Of a stretch of DNA of 64,000 bases, positions 34,368-46,661 are shown in pieces. This stretch comes from Tricholoma matsutake (lineage: Eukaryota; Basidiomycota; Agaricomycetes; Agaricales; Tricholomataceae), in NCBI GenBank assembly GCA_026075535.2, contig AP026550.1, positions 8,618,001 through 8,682,000 on the forward strand, in the 5' to 3' direction. Position numbers and translations under genes: made by a program. How positions within the stretch are numbered: position 1 is the first letter of the stretch; the number at the start of each line of letters is the position of its first letter. Under the pieces are notes generated by a model. That model saw only the letters and a list, made by a program, of their open reading frames with translations, did no database searches and was not told the origin of the DNA.

Positions 34368-35387
34368 TGATGATTGAGAAAACCGTAGTGTTTATGCGAA
34401 GGTAGTAAAGATGTGCGTCGCGGGAAGGCAGATAGCAGCTAGTTAATAAACACTCAGCCTGAGTTATACTTTCCGCCGCTTGCAAAGAATGTTTTAAACA
34501 CGAGCCTCAGCCAATTTCCCCAAGGAGACCTCATGATGGGATGTTGAAACTCTCAAATTTTACCGTAACGTCATCCCCATCAAACCTTCCAGTGCCACTT
34601 AGTTTTCACTGATTTAGCGATTGAACCCGGCCAGTGTTGTAGGCTTGTAGCCAAAGTGTCCTATAGATGCAATCTCCGAAGCATGAGGATTCCGTCTCTC
34701 GCCGTCAAGACTCAACAGAGTCAACACCGTTGGAGGCGGGTGAATCGCTTTCATCGTAGATAAAAATATCCTACTAAAGATGTTGTACTGCCAGCGAGGG
34801 TCACTGGCACGTGGTGAAAACAATTTTCAAATTGTAATGCGCCGCGTACTACAGGTTTGCAAAAAAATTTCAACCAGCCTGAAGCTGCAGCACCGAGTCA
34901 CGCTCAACTTAAGGATCTGAAAAGCTTGGTCCGATTCGTCCGAATAGCCCAGTAAACCTTCTCCGATATATCGGCAGTTTCATCACCGTTGTAGGTGGGT
35001 ACTCAGGCTAACGTTATCTACGCGCACCATAGCGCGACTGTGACATTTCTAAAGATACTAGTAGAGCTCGGAGCTTTCTCAGCTCACTATAGTAATTACT
35101 ATTCCCTCGGCAGTCGCCGCTCCTGGTTTATTTGATCTCTTCGAAAGCGATTGGCACCATGCAGAGATTTTATACGCAGGAAAGATCTGGATGAGGAACT
35201 TGACCCCTAGCGGATGGTGTCCGAGTGAATGCTAGACGGAACTGCGCCAGCTTTTCATGATCTCAAGTCAATCTAAGTGTGTGCTACTAGTAATAGTATT
35301 TTTGGCATTGTTAAAGATGCGAAGTCCAACTTGAATAGCGCACGTAAAGGAGTCATTGATCATGATCATGATTGATGGATACGGGAA
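34368..35387. other. Intergenic CpG-rich region, likely promoter side of the terpene synthase
   Basis: Contains TTTATTAA-like and AGTATAACT (minus sense, about 100 bases before the start codon) that could act as core promoter elements. I see no gene; the small frame at 34614-34823 has no recognised motif. Confidence 0.4.
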
Positions 35388-35392
35388 GTGGC

Positions 35393-38134
35393 ACAACAGA
35401 CAGAACACAGTTTTGACACAGGTAAAATGATAAGAAGATGATGTCAAAATGATCCTTTTTATCAATGTGAAGTCCAGTCTGAAATAAGGAAAAAAAGAAT
35501 ACTTTTAAGTCAGAGGAAAAGAGTCTTTTTCTCCAGGTGAAAACATAGTCAAAAGGCATGCTGAAATGATGAAAACAAGTACAAATATAGTAAAAATGAA
35601 TCATTTCTTCATCATTTTAGCCATTTCAGACACATTTAAGATGTCTTTTGACTATGTTTTCACCTGGAGAAAAAGACTTTTTCCCTCTGACTTAAAAGTA
35701 CTCTTTGTTTCCTTATTTTATACTGGACTTCACATTAGGGTTGTTCACGGTAGCCATTTTCGGCTCATTTTCGGCTCATTTTTGATTTCATAATCTCATT
35801 TTTCAAAAATGGACTTGAGAATGAGATGAAAATGAACCTGAAAATGAACCTAAAAATGATCATTTTTGAAAAATTGAACCCTGCCCTTGCTTTTACAAAA
35901 ATGATCATTTTCACTTTCATTTTCACTTTTCATTTTTGTTGTTTTTTCAAACTCTGCTCTGATGCCTAATCCTTTGCAGTGACCACCATCAACAATGGTG
36001 CTTCCTCACACCTCTTCCACCACCACCACAACTCCATCACTACCTGCCATCACCACTCCCATGCCCACTCCCACATCAACTAATGCAACCAATGGCTGCA
36101 AACCAGTCACATCAGGCCCAAATGGCAACAGATGTCATTTGGGCCCTAGGTAAATTTTTTTTCAAGTTCTTTTCATTTCATTTCAACTAATGTTTCCATT
36201 TGCTTTATCTAGGTTTTATCTATGTTATTTACTGCAAGACAGCACCAAGATCACCAAGATGGCATACCCACACCCACACACATGGCACTGCTACAAGCAC
36301 CTTGAGGGGTGGATAATGGATCAGGACAACACTAAAATGGGACAATGGGGGACAGGGGTGGACAGCAAGGCAAAGACAACAATGGGGACCACCACCCCAC
36401 TGCTGTGAGCAGCTGCTCACAGGGTGGGAATGAGTAATTTGCACAGTGAAGTCGAGGGGGGTGCAATGACAAAAAGAAGGGGAGCCACAATGACAAAAAC
36501 AATGGGACAGGACAACACTGACACTGACAACAAGGAGATAGACAACAACAGCAGCAACAGCAATGGGGACCAGGGGACAAAGGCCAACAACAAGGACAAC
36601 CACCACAAGACAACTACAGATGGGGGTGGAGATGGACAACAATGTGACACAACAAAAATGGTGGTGGTGGTGGTGCACAATGAGGGGGGACAATGAGGAC
36701 AGGACAAGAATGGAAGGTGCAGGTGACAGATACAGCATGGTATGATGAGGAACACAAAAAAGGGCCCAAAAGATGTCAACAATGTCGATTGGGCTGTGGT
36801 AAGTTGTTCATTTCATTTTTTTGTTACTCACAAAGTTTTTAGATCCTAACTATTGACAACAATGATGACAATGACTACCCCAGCCCAGTGGGGAACAGGG
36901 AGGGGCACTTGGAGACCCATGGAGGGGGACACCCATCAGGTGAGCACTAAACCCCTCTCTTGGTGCCATGTCTGATACACAATGCTCACCCCAACATAAA
37001 ACATTGACCCAGCACCCACTCCCAGCCTTATGAGCATCTGCTCGTAGGGTAGATCATGGGTGCTACCAGATGACAACAGCCCAACAGCCATGCCACCCAT
37101 CCCAGCCTCATGAGCAACTGCTCGTGGAGCTGATTGTGAATGATATGATGACACACCCTTACCAGCACTGGCAGCAGACAATACACAACCCACCCCAGCC
37201 TCATGAGCAACTGCTCATGGGGTAGAACATGGGTGGAATGACAACAACAATGCCCAATAGTACCCACCCCACACCTACAAGAACACTTGTAGGGTGGATC
37301 ATGGGTGCAGCTCAGCTAGAACACCAGGTGTGCAGAGATGCCAGCACCCACCTCTCACCACTGCAAGCCCTTGCTTGCAGGGTGGATCAGGTGCTAATGG
37401 CCCTGTCACAGCTCCATGATGATGAGCACCCAGCATGCCACCACCACTGCCAATGCCATGGCCAGTACCAGCACCAGCACTGCCAATGCAGGATGGGATG
37501 ACAACAGGGATGAAGGGGAGATGACGACACCCATGGAACTAGACCCCTCTGCTACAAGCAGCTGCTCATAGGGAGGAAGGCTGGTGCATACAGGTGATGA
37601 CAGGGAGAGGGGGACCAACAACAAGGCAACACGCTGGGGGCTGACTTGCAGTGCAATGCAACAGGAGGAACCACCAAGACATGGTAAGGAGGGCCACAAC
37701 CTGCCATCCTGTGTGTGGCTGCTTATTTTGTTTTGTTTTGTTTTGTAGTCATTTTTGTCATAGTACAAAGGAGTATATATAAAGGAATATATGTACTACA
37801 CACTATAAGTTTGAAGACTATGAGGAGATACTATCAATTTTAGTGACCAGCTCATTGAAAATTTTCATGAAGTCATTTGAGGCAGAGTTTGAATGCATTT
37901 TTACTTCGTTTTCCAGAAGTTTGCATTTCAGAGCATTCACAGTAGCCATTTTTCACTTCATTTTTCAAATCATTTTTTGGTCATTCTTCTGCCAAACACC
38001 TGAAAATGATTGAAAAATGAAGCCAAAAATGAGCCAAAAATGGCTACTGTGAACAACCCTATTGATAAATAGGATCATTTTGGCATTATTTTCTCATCAT
38101 TTTACCTGTGTCAAAACCTTGTTCTGTCTGTTGT
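35393..38134. mobile_element. Foldback MITE split by a hAT-like insertion
   Basis: The outer element begins ACAACAGACAGAACACAG and ends with its inverted copy (GTTCTGTCTGTTGT), flanked by a 5-bp duplication GTGGC (35388-35392 and 38135-38139). Its arms are long: for example CCAGGTGAAAACATAGTCAA at 35535 is inverted at 35655. Without the inner insertion (35736-38061) it is about 416 bp and almost wholly palindromic. The superfamily is unclear. Confidence 0.8.
35736..38061. mobile_element. hAT-like non-autonomous element with low-complexity interior
   Basis: Ends are inverted: TAGGGTTGTTCACGGTAGCC on the left and the complement of TAGGGTTGTTCACAGTAGCC on the right, followed by GCTCATTTT repeats. 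It interrupts the right arm of the foldback MITE, since the arm continues at 38062. I find no 8-bp target duplication; only a flanking TA on each side, so superfamily is open. The interior (36000-37900) has ACA/CCA-rich sequence with long frames on both strands that look like composition artefacts, GT...AG-like signals, and five copies of a TGAGCAGCTGCTCA-like palindrome. Confidence 0.7.
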
Positions 38135-38139
38135 GTGGC

Positions 38140-39871
38140 AATACATCCATCCACCTCCACAAGCTATTCAATTTATCCTCATCAATCAGCAATGAGAACT
38201 TCTCACCACAACTAAATTAGCAACAAACTAGATAAGTACTTAGGCAACTGAGGCTGCTAGTGGTACTGATATACATGATATCTGAGCCTATCATGGTAAT
38301 TTTCCCCCATAACTGACCTAGGTGATATCTTTGAGAGAACACAGTGATTTCTGTGTTTGTGTATCCATATTGTGACTTCTGACACACCATGTGTCAGAAG
38401 TTGCTATGACTTGGACATTGTGGTGTCTGTACCTGCAATATTTTTATTTTTTTGATTATTTTCATCGTCCCAACATTTGAAATCAATCCAACACATCACA
38501 GTTATCGACTATCATCTTTGGATACAATTTTCCTTCAATAAACTCCTTGAAATTCTCATATTGACTTCATCGATATGCATCACTCGACATCATTCTTATT
38601 GATCTTCATTGATCTTCATCAATATCAATCGATACCACATTGGACCTCACCAAAAACCTTCTCTTGTCAGACTATGTTTACAGCCAATATTAACCAGTAG
38701 CCTTACGATTGGTCTGACCACAAGCATTTGGAACATCTTGTGCCCTTCCCCTGACTTGCATAACATCATTGATTGTCTCATTGGCATATTTGGTGGTTTT
38801 TCTGGGTTGAGTATTATCAGAGGGTTACTGAGAAAACATAGTAATAGTACTTAGATTAAGTAGGATGAGGGTTGATCGAGAGCGATGCAATCAAAGAGGT
38901 TTTCTGATGATCAAGAAAACTCATAGAAAGGTTTTGAAATTAGATGGGTTTGGACTCTTAAGACTTTTATATGAAGTGATATACAAAGATCATTCTTTGC
39001 TACCCTTTTACAGAGTAGATACTACAAGCTTTTATATGTTTTAAGAGAAACTTCCTAAAATGGTATAGGAAACATGTGTAGGAACCTGAGGCAAAAGGAT
39101 ATGATATAGATCATGAGGCCAAAATGAGACTGGAGTTTGAACAAGAAGGTGATATATCATCTGATGCAGGAGTAATAAGAAGAGGAAACCAAAAGGAGAC
39201 TGTCCTTTGTGTAGAGACTGTGCTAAATGTCACAATAATCAGTCCAGCAGGTTCTGTATGCAATAAGGGCTTGGAATGAGGCTGTCCTACTATCAGCAGT
39301 TCTGAGCACAATGTAGAATACTTTCTAGTGCATGGTACTTGATCATTGAGTCAATGAACATGGCACCCAAAGTCATTCAAAGTTTTCAAGTTCAATTGAT
39401 AATGCTCGACAATGGCCGATGACATTCAATTTCAGTTGATCTTGGTCAAAGTGATTGGATACATTCAACATTTGTTCAGAGGGTTTGTAGGACGTTCCTA
39501 GGTAGTTCCAGAGTCATGTGATGGAGTTTTGAAGGATGGTTGATGTCCCTAGTGATGTTTCAAGGTGGTCAATGTCCCTAGTGATGTTTCGAGCCAGTCG
39601 ATGTAATATCAGGATCAATAACTTGGTTGAGAGTGATCACACTGCTTCTGGGACTTCATGGGAGTTAGGCAATGTGATTAGAATGTGGTTGTAATGCTGA
39701 ATCAGCCCTTAAGCCAAGGAGACAACCTATCATCCTCCCCCTTACTGAAATTCTGACCATCCTGGTCAGTCAAGCTGAAATAACTGGGTCATGTGACATT
39801 GTTGATCATTGATATAAGACATGTCATGGTTCAAACTTCTTTCTTTTGTATAATCTGTTCCATCACCTGTT
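38140..39871. other. Unassigned AT-rich stretch
   Basis: No gene recognised. It contains a short inverted repeat (ACTTCTGACACA...TGTGTCAGAAGT, 38365-38402) and a 33-bp tandem duplication around GATGTCCCTAGTGATGTTTC (39540-39610). Confidence 0.5.
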
Positions 39872-41506
39872 ATGTCCATCCTCGATGAACTTGCTGCTCC
39901 TCTTCTTGACCACACAAAATCGATGCCCAAAGCTGGTAAGGCTGAGGAATTTGACTTCGAAATATGGGGCCACATGGTTTTGTGAAAAAATGGTATGTTT
40001 TTCACATTCCTTTGTCTGTGTATTTTCTGACATCATTTGATAGGCTGAGTATGATGACATGATCAGATCATTTGATGAGGCATGCAACAACTGTGTGCAG
40101 GTGACGTTAGATGAGGCAATCAGGCTCTATGTCCCTTTCACTCATGAGGCTTGGGTTTCACAAGGTGGTAAGTATCTGTTTGAGGAATACTCAAGGAAGA
40201 TCGAGGGAGAGAGGTGGAGAGAGGAAGAGAGGGTGGCTCGGCAGGTGGCCACTGAGGCCAAAGCAAAGAGGATCAAGGAGTGATGGGACATGTTGATCAA
40301 CATGTGTCAAGCATTCTTGGCCAAAGTCCAGGCTAAGAATGTTTCAAAGGATGAGTTTTGTGATCACACCACTGCACTTGAAGCAATGCATCTCTCTATT
40401 GATTAGGACAAGGCTATGGACAAGGAGGTCCCTATCAACTCACCCATTGTCAAACATTTTATCAAGAAGTGGAAGGCTGACAATGTTGAGGATGAGGGGG
40501 AGGGTGAGGACGAGCTAGACCCGGAGCCTGTAGTTGCAAAGCAGGTCAGGATGGGGGAAGGTGATTTGATTACCTTCCATGGCCTGGTAAGTCATCATTT
40601 GACATCAATATCATTCAAACTGATTTATCTTTAGATTTTGGTTTAGTGTGATTGCTGTGCTGGACTGAAGACTCCTCAAGAGTGCATTGTGATTGAGGGA
40701 GTGCCAAAGTGTGTGCAATGCACACATGGGCTGCAGGGGTGTTACTGGGAGGGTGTGTCAAGGTGAGGCCTGTGATGAGGCAAGTTGAGGAAACAAGTAG
40801 GCTCGAAGCGAGTGTTGAAGAGCACCAGGGAGTCAATGGAGGTGTCTACCTCAAGATGAAGTAAGTAAATCTCCTTTGATAAAGTTTTTGTTTCCTGATA
40901 CTTCTTTTCTATTGTTTAGCAATACACATTCAGGCCATCCAGCCCATCGAAAATGTAGAGGCTGGACCCTCTACTGTTGACGAGCCCCCAAGACAGTCAT
41001 TGAAGGCAAAGGTGAAAGGGAAATCAAGAGAGATGGAGAAAAAGGTAAAGGACACAGAGTGAGGAGTTGGTGGTCGAGGCATCTGTCGAGGCCAGAATGA
41101 TGTTGTCGGAGGTCGCAAGAGTTTGATGTAGTGTTGCCATGGCTCGAGCTGCATTTTTTGCTATCTTGGGAAATAAATTAAATAAAATCACTAAAATATT
41201 TGAGGAGCTAGAATCAAAAGCTGAGGGGTCTCCTGCCAACTCTAAGCAATCAGAGGAACTGCTTCTCTGATTGCTTAGAGTTGGCAGGAGACCTCTCAGC
41301 TTTTGATGGGATCTAGCTCCTCAAATATTTTAGTGATTTTATGTAATTTACTTCCCAAGATAGCAAATAATGCAGCTCAAGCCATGGCAACACTAGAACT
41401 TTGATGTCACTGTCTCGTGGAGGTCCTTGTCCAGAAAAAGCTGGAGGTGGAGATTTTGATGGAGGAGATCAAAGTATTAGAGAGGAAGTGGGATGAGTCC
41501 CAGTAG
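39872..41506 (+). pseudogene. Agaricomycete hypothetical protein with Cys cluster and coiled coil, MITE-interrupted
   Basis: ATG at 39872 gives MSILDELAAPLLDHTKSMP; a likely intron ends at 40044; then AEYDDMIRSFDEACNNCVQV, KYLFEEYSRKIEGERW, an acidic run (EDEGEGEDELDPEP) and, after an intron with GTAAGT...TTTAG, a Cys cluster CDCCAGLKTPQECIVIEG, CVQCTHGLQGCYW. Another intron leads to a Lys-rich part (KAKVKGKSREMEKKVKD) and a coiled coil (QKKLEVEILMEEIKVLERKW) ending at TAG 41504-41506. I recall similar hypothetical proteins in mushrooms but know no function; the Cys cluster may bind zinc. TGA/TAG stops at about 40281, 40405, 40647 and 41085, and a MITE at 41130, disrupt it. Confidence 0.55.
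41130..41398. mobile_element. Palindromic hAT-like MITE, copy 2
   Basis: About 266 bp, TAGTGTTGCCATGGCTCGAG to GCCATGGCAACACTA, with arms that match the split copy at 13230/19239 but a shorter centre. Flanks are GTTTGATG (41122-41129) and CTTTGATG (41399-41406), 7 of 8 matching, after three extra bases. Removing it rejoins VARV to the coiled coil of the host gene in one frame. Confidence 0.85.
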
Positions 41507-41779
41507 ATCTTTTGTTTTGCACTTTATTTTATTGTTTCTCTTGTGTGATTTATCAAAATAAGACATAGGGGAAAGGCTCAGAACCCCTTCATAGCTGAAA
41601 AACCCTGTTGAGGCTGCACAAACACATTTCAAATGATATCACGACTTGTAGTAGTACTCTGTTATAAAATCAAGACTTGATTTCAATATCACAAGTAAAG
41701 AAAATACAGGAGAATAGTCTAGTTATCTTCATCAATATCAGGAATACCTTCATCAATGTTGCTGTCAACATCCGATGTT

Positions 41780-43376
41780 GTTCAAAGTTGTTCAAGCTGA
41801 TGTTTGTTGATATTGAGGAAGTTGGGAGGAAGGGGAATTGATTTTTGTGCTATATAGGGAAGAACTTGGAAAGTGGCTACTGGTTGATGAAGAACTGAAC
41901 CATTGAGCTCACCGATGTAAGGGATTGTGATATGAGGGACTTCAGGTTGTAGGATGAATGTGATGTCGTCATGTAAGATTGGAACCGAGTTCATCCAACC
42001 CATTGGTAGGGTGACAATTTGAAGTATGCCAAATGGAGTCTGGAAAGTCATTAGATCTCAAGAAGATTCAGCTACTAGCCTTTCATTGAATGCGACATAT
42101 AAGGTCCCCCAAACTGTTTAGCCAAATGCTCAGGGATCGGGACAATGCCAGAGTGCTGAATCATTACTTGGTTTAGAGGCTCAAGACTGTGGACTATTTG
42201 AAGTGATTTTGTGTCTTTCTTCACAATGCAAAACCATCACAATCAATACAATGAGTTTGACAACTCGTATACTCCTGCTTCTATCTTCTTCTTCAGCATT
42301 TCACAGACAGACCAGGAGGTATAGGGATGTTACATTCAACCCAAGGAGTGTGGGGCATGACAGGGAATTTGATAGGAGGGAAGAAATTGGGTCAAAAGCT
42401 TTGTCATTCATTTTTGGTCCATGTGAACCCCATTTCTTGGTTTCAGATAAAATTGTGCATGAGGCTTCATTCTTGAGGCCGTAGGAAATCAGCTGGATGA
42501 TTCTGATTGATGATGCTTTTGCATTTGAGGGTATATCAAGGAGTCAGTTTGAGCAACAATAGGAATAGGAACATTCTTGAGATGTCAAGGAAGAGAGTGA
42601 CAGGATGCAATGCACTCTGAAATACATGAAGTGGATGCACCACAGTCAACAAGGGCATAAGATTTAATTAGCTTGTGATTAGGGAAAGAAGGACAAATAG
42701 AAATAAAGAAATGAGATGGAGAAAAAAGAGATGGACCAGATGTAGAAGAAAGAAATTGAGGGGAAGATTTAAAAGATGCAATCCATAATCCATCCATCAG
42801 ATACACATGGGTGGGCAATGGCACATATTGAGGTGCAGAATGTGTCCCATCATCAACCAATTGCCCCAGGACAAGTGGGCTGTTGGTCAAGCCTTTTCCA
42901 AAGCAGGCAAAGCCTTGCAGGTAGCAAGAGCTTTCTTTGCATGCTCGGACATGTTAGGACAACTATCAATTACATGCTTACCACCACAATAACTGCAAAG
43001 ACCTTCACAATGATGACATTCATGCTCCTCCTTGGAAAGGGGAGCATGGGGGCAACTAGTTTTGGTGGCATCAATCTCCATAGGAGTGCCAGCAGTAACA
43101 GTGGGTGCAACAGGAGGAGTAGTGGAAGATGAGGGTGTGGGGGGAGGAGTTGGAAGTAAATTTTGAGGTGTTCTTCTCATGTTCACAATGATGAAGAGAG
43201 TTGCAAAGGTCGACATACTTGTCAAAATCTGTGGGAACATCCTGCTTCTTAATGAAGGCCAACACATCTTGAACATTGTCCTTAAGACACTTTCAGAAAT
43301 ATTCAACTAATTAAGATCTAAATCCATGAGGAGTTCATGGTAACATGATGCAAATGTGGCACAGGATCCAGTCTGA
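41780..43376 (-). pseudogene. Ty3/Gypsy fragment (D): gag C-terminus, protease, RT start
   Basis: Minus-strand pieces in order: TGSCATFASCYHELLMDLDL (43370-43310), KKQDVPTDFDKYVDLCNSLH and a knuckle CSYCGGKHVIDSC (43000-42950), protease ALVDCGASTSCIS (42680), then RT with YGLKNEASCTILSE, DKAFDPISSLL, VHSLEPLNQV and TFQTPFGILQIVTLPMGWMN (42480-41790). Multiple frame changes and stops are present. The gag starts on the other side of the CACTA element at 52226. Its left end fades near 41780; RNase H and integrase are absent. Confidence 0.8.
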
Positions 43377-43628
43377 CACTGGAGGCATGTTCCAGCTCAT
43401 GTCAAAATGACATGAGTTCAGTTCATGTCTTCGGCACGTCTCCGGAAGTTGATCTGTATGTCATACATAGTGATTAGTCAGTAATTGATCTCATGGAAAA
43501 TGTGCCTCATAGTCTCCTTCCTTTCTGGTATTGTATTATTATTATTATTGAATTCTCCGATCAGTAGTGAGTCAGAACTTGTTCACACATTGATTGTCTG
43601 ATAACCACAACATCATTGGATTCTCTCC

Positions 43629-46600
43629 ATGCCTCGTAAAGTTGTCTGCACTTGTAGTGTCTGTTTCTGCTTAACCTATTTGGACTCACATGGCCAAAAT
43701 GTGCCTGGCCACCTTGTCAGTTCACAGATATGAAGAAAGCATGAAACTCGAGATCAACATGATTCCCAGGATGATCCATACTCACTTCCAGCAAGGTCCA
43801 CCATCATTGATGTTGAGCCACACCCTCAAGCTACTCAATGCATAGATCTTACACAAGGTATGTGAACACTGTTTTTACAGTTACTGAATTACAATTTAAG
43901 CTTCAAACTATAGTTGTTATGCCTGTCATTGATCTATGCTGTCTCATTGTTGCTTGGCTCTCTCTTCAGTCTGGAATCAGTAGAGATACTGCCAATATTC
44001 TCTTGCGCCTGTTCAAGTTTATCATCCTCACCACTCTGAGGCTCATTAAACTTGCGCTTGCTGCTGCTGACATCGAGACTGCAGAACTCACAGAATTCAA
44101 GATGCCACTGGATATACGGACAGTATATTCCCAATGTCAGCTCGATCCTACTATAGTCCAGGTCACTTGTTGCCCAAAGTGCTTCAAGCAATATCCTAAT
44201 GGTGGTCCATCACGATGTAACTGGCATCACTCTCCAAAGTCCAGGCCTTGTAACACTGATCTATACACACAACATGTGACTTCAAGTGGCTTGCAGAGGA
44301 TCCCTGAATGCCTCTACACTACTCAGTCATTGGAGTCATGGCTCATATTTTTACTCTCTCGTTCTCAAATTGAGGACCATTTGCATCAGACTTTTGCAAA
44401 GTCTCAAGGGGCATTCAATCCTGGACAGATGCACAATATATATGACAGCCCTGCCTGGAGTTCACTGTGCCCTTTTCTTCAATCACCTTACCACCTTGTT
44501 TTTGCACTATATATTGACTGGTTTAATCCTTTGACCAATAAAATTGCAGGTATGTCTGTCAATTTTGGGGTGTGGATGGAAATTAACAAATCTTTAGGCA
44601 AAGTAGTTTCATGTGGTGCTATTATCTTATACTGTTTGAACTTGCCCATCTCCATCAGATTCCTTCATGCAAACATGTTGACTATTAGGATAACTCCATC
44701 TCCACATGCTCCAACCATTTGGACGATACCACATGTTCTGGAGCCTATCAAGAACATGATTTTAGATTTAGACCTCCCAGGAAAGGTCTTACCTACATTC
44801 TGCAACCCACAGGGCACTGCAGTAGCAGCACGGCTTATTCCACTGCTGGCAGATTTGCAGGCCATTTGCAAGGTGTCTGGATTTGTTTCTCATGCTGCTG
44901 GGTTATTCTGTTCCTTCTGTAAGTGTCATCATGATGACATTGAAAATCTGGATTGCCATAACTGGGAACTGCGGTGTGGAACTGAAGTTCACACTCAAGC
45001 TCAAGAGTGGTACAATCTAACAACTATCAAGGCTAAAATAGCTTTGACCAAAGAAACTGGTGTACGATGGACACCACTCCATGATCTTCCTTACTGGGAT
45101 CCTGTTCAATATGTCATTCTAGGATTCATGCACAATTTTCTTGAAGGAATCCTCCAGTATCATCTTCGAGTTCTGTGGGGCATCGGGTGAACTAAGGCTG
45201 CAATCAAATTGTTGGAAAGCCTTCAACTTGATGATGATACTGATGATGTGGAGACCTCATCCAATTACTCTGAAGATGACTCAGATCATGCAAGTCAACA
45301 CAGCAGCACTTCAGATCTTGCAGAGCATTTGCACAATATGGATGTTGACAACACAAACATTACCCTGAGTCCTACCTCCAGCTCTACTCCTACTCCCAGT
45401 TCAAATGATGTGCCTCTTCCTTCTGGTGACTACAATGAAGATGATGAAGAGCCTGTGTCTATTGGTGGTGCATTCAACTTTATGCCTGCAGAGCTAGCTA
45501 TGATTTGAGCATGCATTTCAGATGTTCAGCTTCCTACTTGGGTTCAGCGGCCTCCCACCAAGCTTGGTGAAGCCAGTCATGGAAGCTTGAAAGCTCATGA
45601 GCTCCTCATTCTATTCTCCATCATATTTCCTCTTGTCATTCCAGCACTCTGGTGGAATGGCACTGAGGAACAACAGGAACTTTTATGGAACTTTTGTGAA
45701 TTAGTCTGTGCAACAAATATCATTGCAGGCTATTCTGTCAGCAATGCTGAAGCAGATGCATATATGGACCACTACATTAATTACCGCTCTTCTATGCAGC
45801 ACCTTTTTGGTGCTGTATTTCACTCAATGCCCAACCATCACTATGCTACGCACAGTGGGGCACTACTTAAATTCTGGGGCCCACTAGCTCTGCTTAGTGA
45901 ATTTCCTGGCGAGAGGATGAATGGAGATTATGGGAAAATCAAAACAAACTGCCATGCTTCGCCAGAGTGCTCGTCATGGGTGCTTAGATGCACTTCTTGG
46001 CAATGACACCTTCTGAGCCAATGCTCCTGAATTGGCTGAGATTTTACAACCAAGTACACATCCCACTTCTCAGCCAAAACACAATCTGAATGGCCCTGAA
46101 GTTGCTGCTGCTTATGCAAGTGCAAAGCCTCTTGACTGAAGGCACTATGACCTTCTTCTTCAATATCTAAGAGTCATTGGCCGGAACTACAATTCAGTAT
46201 ACACTGGTGGACCTTATGCTCTTGGCACCCTCCTGCTCCCTCCCACTGCTCAACAGCCTCACCAAGTGGTCTTTGAGGATCGAACATACAGCTGCAATAA
46301 TAGCCATGTGGGAAATAGCCACATTCAGTTCTATATCCCAACACATGGAGCTGCCATCGAGACTGGATATATTGAGGAAATTTGGGAGCTTCCTCTTGAA
46401 GGTCTCTGGCAAACATTTTTCTTTGTTCGTCAACATCATCCACTCTCTCCAGCTCAGCAGAAAAAAACTACATACACAGTTGAGCCTTGCTCAAGGCTGC
46501 AATCAAAGGCTGTCAGCTGTGAGCTATCAAACACTGTGTACATTCTTGAACCACAGCATATCATTTGCCACCTTGCTACATATACAATCCCTGTTGGCAC

Positions 46601-46661
46601 ATATGGGTTGAAGAAGGGGATTACGGTCATTAATTGGTCGCTCAACTGTAAATGTAGATAG
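43629..46661 (+). pseudogene. CACTA transposase (Tnp2-like)
   Basis: ATG at 43629 gives MPRKVVCTCSVCFC, a Cys cluster typical of these fungal transposases; an intron follows IDLTQ (43859). Later come a zinc-ribbon-like CCPKCFKQYPNGGPSRC (44169), FALYIDWFNPLTNKIAG (44505), LILYCLNLP-like and ITPSPHAPTIWTIPHVLEP (44690), LADLQAICKVSGFVSHAAG, CSFCKCHHDD, ETGVRWTPLHDLPYWDPVQY and VILGFMHNFLEGILQYHLRV (45116), and after 45190 an acidic linker and a C-terminal region to 46661. This follows the Tnp2/Transposase_21 layout. TGA after WGIG (45188) and AMI (45506) replaces expected Arg; frame shifts occur near 45960 and beyond. It would cut and move the element. Confidence 0.85.

Noticed and set aside
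36229..36782. Long overlapping frames on both strands rich in Cys/Val or Asn/Thr
   Set aside because: They come from ACA/GGTGG low-complexity sequence inside the hAT-like element and show no domain.
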